The notes beneath the pieces were generated by a model that saw only the letters and a list, made by a program, of their open reading frames with translations, searched no databases and had not been told where the DNA came from. The position numbers were made by a program, and so were the translations under genes. Shown in pieces: positions 39,449-47,357 of a DNA stretch of 64,000 bases; the first letter of the stretch is position 1, and every line of letters begins with the position of its first letter. The stretch lies in contig NZ_SAYT01000007.1 of assembly GCF_004296575.1 (NCBI RefSeq), positions 1-64,000 on the forward strand. The letters run 5' to 3'. This stretch comes from Dyella amyloliquefaciens. Lineage in GTDB: Bacteria; Pseudomonadota; Gammaproteobacteria; Xanthomonadales; Rhodanobacteraceae.

Positions 39449-40134
39449 GCGCTGGTTTCCTTGTCTTCCTTCAATTCCTCGAGCAGGTAGCCCAATCCGC
39501 GAATGGTGCGCACTTGCGTGCCGGAATCGGCGAGCTTGCGGCGCAGGCGATAGATGGCGATATCCAGGCCGTTGTCGGTGAGTTCCTCGTCCCAGCTGCA
39601 CAGCGCTTCGACCAGTTGTGCGCGGCTGGTGACCCGGTCGGGTCGTGCGGCCAGTGCTTCGAGCAGGCCGAACTCGCGAGCGGTCAGTTCCAGCGGCGAG
39701 TCTCCGATCCATGCGCGGTGGCCGGGCAGGTCCAGGCGCAGCTTGCCCAGCGTCATTTCCGGCGCACCCTGCGAGGTGTAGCGGCGCAGCAGCGCACGCA
39801 CGCGCGCCTCGAACTCGGCCAGCGCGAACGGCTTCACCAGATAGTCGTCGGCACCCAGATCGAGCACCCGCACCCGTTCGCGCAGGCCCTCGCGTGCCGT
39901 GATGACCAGAACCGGCAGACCGGTGCCGCGCTTGCGCAGGCGCTGCAGCACGTCGGCGCCATCGAGGTTGGGCAGGCCGAGGTCGAGAATGAGCAGGTCA
40001 TAGGGCGTGTCGCGCAGCGCCGCATCGGCCTTGGCGCCGTCGGTCACGCAATCGACGGCATGCCCGCCTTGTCGCAGCGAGGCGCTGACGCCCGCGGCAA
40101 TGGAAGGATCATCCTCGGCGATCAAGATGCGCAT
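39445..40134 (-). CDS. OmpR/PhoB-family response regulator
   Basis: A 229-residue DNA-binding regulator. The receiver has the acidic pair in IAEDD, phospho-acceptor Asp51 in LLILDLGLPNLDG, the conserved Thr/Lys region (VITARE, DYLVKPF), and a winged-helix domain from about residue 125 (LTAREFGLLEALAARPDRVTS, then DNGLDIAIYRLRRKLAD). It resembles QseB/TctD. It is transcribed with the kinase and divergent from the flavin-transfer locus. The Fur-box-like site at 40199-40217 lies 65 bp upstream of its start and could serve both directions. Confidence 0.94.
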   Translation of the reverse strand: MRILIAEDDPSIAAGVSASLRQGGHAVDCVTDGAKADAALRDTPYDLLILDLGLPNLDGADVLQRLRKRGTGLPVLVITAREGLRERVRVLDLGADDYLVKPFALAEFEARVRALLRRYTSQGAPEMTLGKLRLDLPGHRAWIGDSPLELTAREFGLLEALAARPDRVTSRAQLVEALCSWDEELTDNGLDIAIYRLRRKLADSGTQVRTIRGLGYLLEELKEDKETSA

Positions 40135-40198
40135 GTCGTGTTCCAGATAGGGTGGGCGGCTGGACGGTGCGGTGGGGTCTGCGCAAGCCGACTGAATT

Positions 40199-40217
40199 GC
40201 GAGTGATTCTCATTTGT
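40199..40217. promoter_or_regulatory. Fur-box-like operator
   Basis: GCGAGTGATTCTCATTTGT contains the core TGATTCTCATT, close to the AATGATTCTCATT form seen in pseudomonad and xanthomonad Fur sites, and matches 11 of 19 bases of the classical E. coli consensus. A weak promoter, TTGCGA (40197-40202) N17 CAAGAT (40220-40225), overlaps it on the plus strand. Iron repression of the downstream locus is inferred. Confidence 0.6.
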
Positions 40218-40363
40218 GGCAAGATCCCGGCTCGTTGTCAGGGAAGGGCTGCCCGATGAAAGGAGCTTAGCGCCCTGGCGCCGCAATGAGACAGCTGACG
40301 CGCGACTCGGTTGCATGGCCCGTCATGTATGTGGGCGCGGAAACGACAGGCAAGAAGGCGGGC

Positions 40364-41005
40364 ATGGAACCAGCGGCACGGCTGCACAACAAGGTTGGAT
40401 CGAGCCGCGCGTTCTGGCTCAAGCAACTGCATCAATGGCACTGGATCAGCGCGGCGCTTTGCCTGGTCGGGATGCTGCTGTTCGCCTTTACCGGCTTCAC
40501 GCTCAACCACGCGGGTCAGATCGAGGCGAAGGCGCAGACCGTGCATCGCCAGGCGCAATTGCCCGCACAGCTGCTCAAGGCCGTCGCCGGCGAAGACGAG
40601 CGCAAAGGCGTGGCCGTGCCCGCCGTGGTGGCCGACTGGGTGGCTGCCAACCTCGACATCGATGTAGCCGGGCGCACGGCCGACTGGACGTCCGACGAAA
40701 TCTACATCTCGATGCCGCGTCCCGGCGGCGACGCCTGGGTGAGCATCGATCGCGAGAGCGGCAAGGTGGAAGCCGAACGCAGCTCGCGCGGCGCCGTCGC
40801 GTATCTCAACGACTTGCACAAGGGCCGCCACGCGGGAGCCGCGTGGGGCTGGTTCATCGATGTGTTCGCGCTGGCCTGCGTGATCTTTTCAGTCACCGGC
40901 CTGCTGCTTCTCAAAATGCACGCTGCGCAGCGCGGCGCGACTTGGCCGCTGGTGGCCTTTGGTCTGCTGCTGCCGTTGTTGCTTGCTCTGATCTTCATTC
41001 ATTGA
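40364..41005 (+). CDS. PepSY-associated transmembrane protein
   Basis: A 213-residue inner-membrane protein with helices at about 28-46, 162-184 and 195-211 and a periplasmic PepSY-like segment between the first two (DEIYISMPRPGGDAWVSIDRESGKVE). Histidines lie at helix borders (His23, His26, His49, His152, His156, His186). In related PepSY membrane reductases such as FoxB, histidines of this kind bind haem. The start at 40364 has AAGAAGG at proper spacing; in-frame ATGs at 40286 and 40325 would add 26 or 13 residues. It is the first gene of the flavin-transfer locus behind the Fur-like site. Confidence 0.78.
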   Translation: MEPAARLHNKVGSSRAFWLKQLHQWHWISAALCLVGMLLFAFTGFTLNHAGQIEAKAQTVHRQAQLPAQLLKAVAGEDERKGVAVPAVVADWVAANLDIDVAGRTADWTSDEIYISMPRPGGDAWVSIDRESGKVEAERSSRGAVAYLNDLHKGRHAGAAWGWFIDVFALACVIFSVTGLLLLKMHAAQRGATWPLVAFGLLLPLLLALIFIH

Positions 41006-41017
41006 CGGGGAATACCC

Positions 41018-41533
41018 ATGCGTCGATTGCTGTTCTCCATGCCCGCCTTGCTGCTCGCCGCGCCTGCCGTGGCAGCCGATCTCAACGTCACCGTGCAGAT
41101 CCCGCAGCTGGACGTGGCGGAGTATCACCGTCCGTACACGGCCGTGTGGGTCGAGCGCGAGGACCACACCGTGGCTGCGCAGCTGGCGGTCTGGTATGCG
41201 CAGAAGGAATCCAAGGAGGGCGCCGGTACCAAGTGGCTGCCCGAGCTGCGCCAGTGGTGGCGTCGCGGCGGTCGCGACCTGCAGATGCCGGTGGACGGCG
41301 TCTCCGGCGCCACGCGTCCGGCAGGCGACCAGAAGCTCAACTTCCACGAAGGCAAGGCGCCGCTCGGCCAGTTGCCGCCGGGCAAGTACGAACTGGTGGT
41401 GGAAGCGGCACGCGAAGTGGGCGGCCGCGAAGTCGTGCGCGTGCCTTTCACCTGGCCAGCCAGCGCCCCGCAGCAGTTGGCGGCGAAGGGCAGCAGCGAA
41501 CTCGGCGCGGTCAAGCTCGACCTCGCTCCTTAA
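41018..41533 (+). CDS. DUF2271 exported protein with flavinylation-type motif
   Basis: A 171-residue periplasmic protein with signal peptide (MRRLLFSMPALLLAAPAVAA). The domain contains WYAQKESKEGAGTKWLPELR and the motif DGVSGAT (residues 93-99). The last threonine, Thr99, is in the position where ApbE attaches FMN in proteins bearing a D-G-x-x-[SG]-[AG]-T type site. An apbE gene lies in the same cluster, so this is the likely flavinylated partner. Its job would be to accept electrons from the membrane and pass them to a periplasmic acceptor. Confidence 0.82.
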   Translation: MRRLLFSMPALLLAAPAVAADLNVTVQIPQLDVAEYHRPYTAVWVEREDHTVAAQLAVWYAQKESKEGAGTKWLPELRQWWRRGGRDLQMPVDGVSGATRPAGDQKLNFHEGKAPLGQLPPGKYELVVEAAREVGGREVVRVPFTWPASAPQQLAAKGSSELGAVKLDLAP

Positions 41534-41551
41534 TTCGAACGGAGACACCCG

Positions 41552-42364
41552 ATGATGATGCGATCGTTGAAGTGGAGCGCGCTGGCGCTGGCGATGACCC
41601 TGCCGCTGGCCGCACACGCGCACAAGATGTGGATGGTGCCTTCGGCCACCAATGTCTCCGGTGCCGATCCGTGGGTAACGGTGGACGCCGCTGTGTCCAA
41701 CGACCTGTTCTACGCCGACCACATGCCGGTGCAGACCGATCGCGTGGTGGTCACCGCGCCGGACGGCCAGACGGCCAACGTGGAGCATGCGTTTACCGGC
41801 CAGTACCGCAGCGTGTTCGACGTGCATCTGACCAAGCCGGGTACCTACAAGATCGCCGCGGTGAATGGCGGCCTGTTCGCCAGCTACGAGGTGGATGGAC
41901 AGAAGCGCCGCTGGCGCGGCGAGCCGGCCAACTTCGCCAAGGAGATTCCCGTCGGCGCGAAGAACGTGGACGTGTCCGAATCGATCAGCCGCGTGGAAAC
42001 CTTCGTCACCAACGGCAAGCCCAGCGATGCGGCACTCAAGCCCGGCGGCAAGGGTCTCGAACTGGTGCCGGTGACGGCGTTCACCGATCTGGTCACGGGC
42101 GAGCCCGCCACGTTCCAGCTGCTGCTCGACGGCAAGCCGGCCGCCGGCCTGAAGGTATCGGCGATTGCCGGCGAAACGCGCTATCGCAACGCGCAGGAAG
42201 AAATCGACGTCACCACGGGCAAGGACGGCAAGTTCAGCCTGAACTGGCCGCATGCCGGCATGTACTGGGTGAACGCGAGCACGCAGGACGACAAGACCAG
42301 CCTCAAGCAGGCCAAGCAGCGCCGCCTGTCGTACTCGGCCACGCTGGAAGTGCTGCCGCAGTGA
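41552..42364 (+). CDS. DUF4198 exported protein, probable metal-binding
   Basis: A 270-residue periplasmic protein with signal peptide (residues 1-23, LALAMTLPLAAHA) and likely mature N-terminus His24 (HKMWMVPSATN). It has two beta-rich halves: an early one with YADHMPVQTDRVVVTAPDG and a late carboxypeptidase-regulatory-like part with VTTGKDGKFSLNWPHAGMYWV. DUF4198 proteins often accompany metal uptake systems. An N-terminal histidine next to His22 in the precursor suggests a copper or other metal site, but no such activity is shown. It stands 18 bp after the DUF2271 gene. Confidence 0.78.
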   Translation: MMMRSLKWSALALAMTLPLAAHAHKMWMVPSATNVSGADPWVTVDAAVSNDLFYADHMPVQTDRVVVTAPDGQTANVEHAFTGQYRSVFDVHLTKPGTYKIAAVNGGLFASYEVDGQKRRWRGEPANFAKEIPVGAKNVDVSESISRVETFVTNGKPSDAALKPGGKGLELVPVTAFTDLVTGEPATFQLLLDGKPAAGLKVSAIAGETRYRNAQEEIDVTTGKDGKFSLNWPHAGMYWVNASTQDDKTSLKQAKQRRLSYSATLEVLPQ

Positions 42365-42410
42365 TGCACGCGCCGGCTCGCGACGACCGCCACGGAGTGC
42401 CACGCCGTTG

Positions 42411-43379
42411 ATGGATCTCGTCGTGAAATCCACGCAGGGCCAGACCATGGGCACCACCTGGTCGGTGCGCGCCGTGCTGCCCATGGAACTGTCGCTGCGG
42501 GCGTGGCACGACGGCATCCAGGCGGCGCTCGACCTGGTCGATGGGCAGATGAGCACGTACAAGCCGCAATCCGCGCTGTCGCATTTCAACAGCGCGCCTG
42601 CGGGTACCTGGCACGTGCTGCCGACGGAATGCTTCCAGGTGGTGAAGCATGCGCTGTCGGTGGCGCGGGATAGCGATGGCGCCTACGACCCGACAGTGGG
42701 CCCGCTGGTGAACCTGTGGGGTTTCGGGCCGGAGGCGTCGCGCGGCGAACCGCCTTCGGACGAAGCCATTGCGGGCGCCAGTGAACGCATCGGCTGGTGG
42801 AAGATCAAGCTCGATGACGCCACGCACAGCCTCTACCAGCCCGGCGGCATCTATCTCGATCTCTCCTCGGTGGCCAAGGGTTACGGCGTCGATCTGGTGG
42901 GGCGCTATCTGGATGGGCTGGGTATCGGCGCGTGGTTGGTGGAAGTGGGTGGCGAGCTGAAGGGCAAGGGCACCAAGCCGGACCGCTCACCCTGGCGCAT
43001 CGGTATCGAGCGCCCCGGCGCCGCTGCGGATGCCGTCGAGCATGTCGACCAATTGAGTCAGGTACTCACGCTGAGCGGTCGCGCCATCGCCACCTCCGGT
43101 GACTATCGTCGGACTTTCACGACGGGTGATGTGTCCTTCTCCCATCACATCGATCCCCGCAGTGGGCGACCCGTGCCGCACGCGGTCGCTTCGGTCAGCG
43201 TGCTCGCGCACGATGCCATGCAGGCCGATCCGATCGGCACGCTGATGACGGTGCTGGGTCCCGAGCAGGGCTTGCGGTGGGCGAATGAGCGTGGCCTGGC
43301 GGTGATGTTCATCCTGCACGGCGCCAACGGGCTGGAAGAGCGTCTGTCGCCTGCATTTGCCGCCGCACTGTCGTCATGA
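42411..43379 (+). CDS. apbE: FAD:protein FMN transferase (ApbE family)
   Basis: Attaches FMN from FAD to threonine or serine of target proteins. The 322 residues include the N-terminal QTMGTTWSVRAV, the active region PTVGPLVNLWGFGP, LDLSSVAKGYGVDLVGRYL, the VEVGGELKGKG segment, and the metal site region with SHHIDPRSGRPV and HDAMQADPIGT (Asp/Thr ligands). No signal peptide or lipobox is visible, and the reading frame upstream offers no better start, only TTG one codon before. ApbE proteins are usually exported, so this one is odd if its target is the exported DUF2271 protein. It overlaps the reductase gene by 4 nt. Confidence 0.9.
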   Translation: MDLVVKSTQGQTMGTTWSVRAVLPMELSLRAWHDGIQAALDLVDGQMSTYKPQSALSHFNSAPAGTWHVLPTECFQVVKHALSVARDSDGAYDPTVGPLVNLWGFGPEASRGEPPSDEAIAGASERIGWWKIKLDDATHSLYQPGGIYLDLSSVAKGYGVDLVGRYLDGLGIGAWLVEVGGELKGKGTKPDRSPWRIGIERPGAAADAVEHVDQLSQVLTLSGRAIATSGDYRRTFTTGDVSFSHHIDPRSGRPVPHAVASVSVLAHDAMQADPIGTLMTVLGPEQGLRWANERGLAVMFILHGANGLEERLSPAFAAALSS

Positions 43380-45010
43380 CTACGCGTGCGGCCACATCCG
43401 CCGATCGGGCGACGTGGGGCAACGTCGCCCTGTGTGTGGTGCTGGGGATGTTGGCCGCGGGTCTGCTTCGGTTGCATGCAGCCGAGTGGGAGTGGAGCGA
43501 TCCTGGCGTATGGCGCTGGCTGTATGCCGCAGCGGCGCTGCTGATCTGGTGTGGATTTACCGCCTGGTTGAGTGCACGCCGGCGTGCGATGCGGGTCGAT
43601 CTGGTACAGGCGCACGTGGCGCAGGCCGGCGACACCCTGGTGGTATTCGCCAGCCAGACCGGCACCGCCGAGCAGCTCGCACGGCAGACGGCAGAGACCC
43701 TGCAACAGGCGGGAAAGCGCGCACGGTTGCTGGAACTCAGTGCATTCGGTGAGGACACGCTCGCTCATGCCAGTGACGTGCTGTTCGTCGTGAGTACCAC
43801 CGGTGAAGGTGATGCGCCGGACAGTGCCGCGCGTTTCGTCACGCACCGGATGCGCGCGCCGATGGCGCTGCCGCATCTGCATTACGGATTGCTGGCGCTG
43901 GGTGACAGCGACTACGACGACTTCTGCGGTTTTGGCCGCGAGCTGCAGCGTTGGCTGCAGCGCAGTGGTGCGACGTCGCTATTCGATACGGTGGAAGTGG
44001 ATAACGGCGATCCCGCCGCGTTGCGCCACTGGCAGCATCATCTGGCGTTGTATTCCGGCGCGGCCGAGTTGCCGGACTGGCAGCGTCCCGACTATCAGCG
44101 CTGGCAGCTGGTGGAACGCCGTCTGCTCAACCCGGGCAGTGTCGGTGGAGCGTGTTTTCATCTGGCATTTCGACGGTTGGATGGCGATTCGACGTGGCAG
44201 GCAGGTGACCTGGTGGAAATCGGGCCGCGCCATGCCGGCAGCGCGGTGCAGCAGTGGCTGCTGGAACAGGAGCGGGACGGCGATGCTGTCGTCGCCCTCG
44301 GCGATCGTCGGGCGACGCTGCGGGACTGGTTGGCCGGTAGCCATCTGCCGTCGCATGCCGACGTCCTCGGGCAAACGCCGGAGCAGATCGTCACCGACCT
44401 GCAGCCATTGCCGCATCGCGAATATTCCATTGCGTCATTGCCCTCCGACGGCAGCCTGCAGTTGCTGGTTCGGCAAATGCAGCGGGATGACGGCACGCCG
44501 GGTATCGGGTCGGGCTGGCTCACCGAGCACGCGGCTGTCGGCGAAGCGATTGCGTTGCGCATCCGGGCCAACCCCGGCTTCCATGCGCCGACGGATGACC
44601 GTCCGCTGATCCTCATCGGCAACGGTACTGGCCTTGCCGGGTTGCGTGCCTTGCTCAAGGCGCGCATCGAACGCGGCCATGTGCGCAACTGGTTGTTGTT
44701 CGGCGAACGTCAGGAAGCGCACGACTTCTATCATCGCGACGAGCTCGAGCCGTGGCGACGGCAGGGGATGGTCGAGCGCGTCAACTTCGCATGGTCGCGT
44801 GACGGCAGCCAGCGCGTGTACGTGCAGGACGTGTTGCGCGAGGCCACCGAGGCGTTGCGCCAGTGGATAGGCGAGGGCGCAGCCATCTACGTGTGCGGCA
44901 GCCTGGCTGGCATGGCGCCAGGCGTGGATGCGGTGCTGCGCGACACGCTGGGCGACGATGCCGTGGAAAGCCTCCGCGAGCAGGGGCGCTACCGCCGCGA
45001 CGTGTACTGA
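43376..45010 (+). CDS. Membrane-anchored CysJ-like flavodoxin/ferredoxin reductase
   Basis: A 544-residue NAD(P)H-flavin reductase. Two N-terminal helices (about 15-33 and 46-65) anchor it. A flavodoxin domain (about 86-225) has the FMN phosphate loop FASQTGTAEQLA and STTGEGDAPDSA, followed by LGDSDYDDFCGFG. The CysJ/P450-reductase-like FAD domain contains EYSIASLPSDG, and the NAD(P) domain has LILIGNGTGLAGLRALLKAR and ends with RYRRDVY. The catalytic part would face the cytoplasm and push electrons into the membrane, probably to the PepSY protein. No sulfite reductase beta subunit is present, so sulfite reduction is unlikely. Confidence 0.88.
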   Translation: MTTRAATSADRATWGNVALCVVLGMLAAGLLRLHAAEWEWSDPGVWRWLYAAAALLIWCGFTAWLSARRRAMRVDLVQAHVAQAGDTLVVFASQTGTAEQLARQTAETLQQAGKRARLLELSAFGEDTLAHASDVLFVVSTTGEGDAPDSAARFVTHRMRAPMALPHLHYGLLALGDSDYDDFCGFGRELQRWLQRSGATSLFDTVEVDNGDPAALRHWQHHLALYSGAAELPDWQRPDYQRWQLVERRLLNPGSVGGACFHLAFRRLDGDSTWQAGDLVEIGPRHAGSAVQQWLLEQERDGDAVVALGDRRATLRDWLAGSHLPSHADVLGQTPEQIVTDLQPLPHREYSIASLPSDGSLQLLVRQMQRDDGTPGIGSGWLTEHAAVGEAIALRIRANPGFHAPTDDRPLILIGNGTGLAGLRALLKARIERGHVRNWLLFGERQEAHDFYHRDELEPWRRQGMVERVNFAWSRDGSQRVYVQDVLREATEALRQWIGEGAAIYVCGSLAGMAPGVDAVLRDTLGDDAVESLREQGRYRRDVY

Positions 45011-45140
45011 TCACGGCGCGGAGCGGCGCCGGACGCTTCTTTCATCCCTCCGCGTTCAAACGCGACAACCATGACGTTTGGCCTATAGGAGCCTCGCGCG
45101 CCGATGCCTCACGCTGGGCGTTCCTTCGGGGGAGGGCATT

Positions 45141-47357
45141 ATGGTGAAGTTCAAGGGAAGCAGGCCTGGCCGTTGGCTGGCCATGGCGTGGTGTTTGACG
45201 TTGCCTTGGATGGCGTATGCGCAGCAGGAAACGCCTGCGCCGGTGCAGCCGCCACCGCCCCCTCCGTTGATTCCCTTGGTCAAGGCCCACGCTGCCGCGC
45301 CGCACGAAGCCAGCGCAGACGATGCCTGGGGTGGCGTCCGCGCCGGCAACGAGGCGACGCTGTCCGATCGCGTGGTGGGTTACCGCATCGACGCGGAACT
45401 GGATGCGGCCAGGCACAGCGTCACCGGCAACGAACAGCTCACCTGGCGCAACCGCAGCAGCCAGCCGGTCAACCGCATCTACCTGCATCTGTACCTCAAC
45501 GCTTTCCAGAACGAAGGCAGCACGTTCTTCACCGAACGCAACGTGCTCACCGCGCATGGACATTCCCGTGGCGCGGCTGCGTTGAAGAAGGGCGAATGGG
45601 GCTGGATCGACCTCAAGAGCGTGCATCAGGGCGGCGCCGCGCTGAAGTGGGGCTTCGTGCATCCCGACGATGGCCCGGCGACGGACCAGACCGTGGCCTG
45701 CATCGACCTGGTCGAGGCTGTGCCCGCCGGCGGCACGCTCACGCTGGACATCGATTTCGTCAGCCAGCTGCCGCGCGTGGTGGAGCGCACGGGCTGGTGG
45801 GGCAATTTCAACCTTGTCGGTCAGTGGTTCCCCAAGATCGGCGTGCTGGAGCTGCCGGGTGAGCGCGGCGCCACGCAGGCGCAGTGGAACGTGCATGAGT
45901 TCCACTTCAACAGTGAGTTCTACGCGGACTTCGGCAACTTCGACGTCCGCCTCACCGTGCCTTCCGACTACACCGTGGGCGCCGTCGGCGCGCTGCAGGG
46001 ACAGCCGGAACAGGCGGGTGACAAGACGACGTATCACTTCGTGCAGGGTGACGTGCACGACTTCGCCTGGGTGGCCGCCAAGGGTTACAAGACACTGGAC
46101 ACGACCTGGCAGGGACCGGGTAGCCCCAAGGTCGCCGTGCGTGTGATCTACCCGCCCGAATACGTCGCCAGTGCGCAGCCCGTGCTCAAGGCGACCACCG
46201 ATTCGCTCACCTATTTCTCCGATACCCTGGGAGCGTATCCCTATCGCACGGTCACGGCCGTGGTGCCGCCGTACAACGCGCAGGAAGCGGGTGGCATGGA
46301 ATACCCGACGTTCTTCACCGCGGAAGGCTACAAAGAGATCGACAGCCAGACCTCGGACCAATGGGACATCGACTTCGTCACCATCCACGAGTTCGGCCAT
46401 GGTTACTTCTACGGCCTGCTCGCCTCGAACGAATTCGAGGAGCCGATGCTGGACGAAGGCATGAACGAGTACTGGGACAACCGCATGTTGCGTGAGCGCA
46501 ACCAGCGCATCCTCACGCCCAGTTCGTGGCTGCGCCGCGTCGGCATCACGCCGTCGATGGATGTTTTCCAGGCCGAGCGCCTCTTCGCTGGCCTGTCCAG
46601 GCCCTACGATCCGCTCGGTGAAAACAGCTGGGATCGCTACTCCAGCACCAGCTACGGCACGGTCTATTCGCGTACCGCCACGGCGATGCATGACCTGGAA
46701 GAGCGCCTGGGCAAGAGCGTGATGGAGCGCGGTTTCAAGGAGTACTACCGGCGCTGGCATTTCCGTCATCCGTCCGTGGCGGACCTGCGCCAGACGTTGA
46801 TCGATGTGTCGGGCAACGCGCGTGCGGTGAACGAGGTGTTCGACCAGTTCGTCTATGGCACGGCGCACATCGACGACCGCGTCGACGCCATCGACAACCA
46901 GGAAATAACGCCGCAAGCCGGCAGCTGGATGAAGCAGGGGCAGCGCAGCGAGCTGTCGAGCGACGATCGCGATGAACAGGTCGACAAGCAGCGCGACGCC
47001 TGGAAGAAGTCGCATCCGGATGCGAAGGAAGACGGCCCGGGGCCGTTCCTTTGGCGCGGCACGGTGACGGTCGTGCGTGAAGGTGCCCAGGTGCCGCAGA
47101 TACTTCGCGTGACCTTCGCCGACGGCAGTCACGAGGACGTGCACTGGGACGACGACCGTCGCTGGGCACGGTTCGTGTTCACGCGCCCCACCAAGGTGGT
47201 GTCGGCCGAGCTGGATCGCGAGCAGAAGATCATGCTCGATGCGAACAAGCTCAACGACAGCCGTACGGTGAAATCCGACGCTTCCGCCTCGCAGCGTTGG
47301 ACGGCCGATGTCGCCGCCCTGCTGCAGGCCTTCTACGCATTCCTGGTGACGCTGTGA
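45141..47357 (+). CDS. M1-family zinc aminopeptidase-like protein
   Basis: A 738-residue exported metallopeptidase. A signal peptide (about 1-30, ending MAYAQQ) is followed by a proline-rich stretch and the N-terminal beta domain. The catalytic domain has the family's exopeptidase-like GGMEYPTFFT and the zinc site His416-Glu417-x-x-His420 (HEFGH) with Glu439 18 residues on. The C-terminal part is M1-like with EYYRRWHFRHP. The start at 45141 follows GGGGGAGGG. Its stop overlaps the next gene's start, TGATG, implying coupled translation. Confidence 0.9.
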   Translation: MVKFKGSRPGRWLAMAWCLTLPWMAYAQQETPAPVQPPPPPPLIPLVKAHAAAPHEASADDAWGGVRAGNEATLSDRVVGYRIDAELDAARHSVTGNEQLTWRNRSSQPVNRIYLHLYLNAFQNEGSTFFTERNVLTAHGHSRGAAALKKGEWGWIDLKSVHQGGAALKWGFVHPDDGPATDQTVACIDLVEAVPAGGTLTLDIDFVSQLPRVVERTGWWGNFNLVGQWFPKIGVLELPGERGATQAQWNVHEFHFNSEFYADFGNFDVRLTVPSDYTVGAVGALQGQPEQAGDKTTYHFVQGDVHDFAWVAAKGYKTLDTTWQGPGSPKVAVRVIYPPEYVASAQPVLKATTDSLTYFSDTLGAYPYRTVTAVVPPYNAQEAGGMEYPTFFTAEGYKEIDSQTSDQWDIDFVTIHEFGHGYFYGLLASNEFEEPMLDEGMNEYWDNRMLRERNQRILTPSSWLRRVGITPSMDVFQAERLFAGLSRPYDPLGENSWDRYSSTSYGTVYSRTATAMHDLEERLGKSVMERGFKEYYRRWHFRHPSVADLRQTLIDVSGNARAVNEVFDQFVYGTAHIDDRVDAIDNQEITPQAGSWMKQGQRSELSSDDRDEQVDKQRDAWKKSHPDAKEDGPGPFLWRGTVTVVREGAQVPQILRVTFADGSHEDVHWDDDRRWARFVFTRPTKVVSAELDREQKIMLDANKLNDSRTVKSDASASQRWTADVAALLQAFYAFLVTL

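Noticed and set aside
40256-40270. A mini open frame ATG-AAA-GGA-GCT-TAG before the PepSY gene
   Set aside because: Four codons only; such a short frame arises by chance, and there is no sign of a leader peptide or attenuator.
40286-40363. Upstream ATG starts for the PepSY gene
   Set aside because: Kept as alternatives only. The Shine-Dalgarno AAGAAGG before 40364 is better placed, and the extra residues look non-conserved and hydrophilic.
43376-45010. Calling the flavodoxin reductase a sulfite reductase flavoprotein (CysJ)
   Set aside because: It has N-terminal membrane helices, lacks a cysI/cysH neighbour and lies with apbE and PepSY genes; the resemblance is of domain type only.
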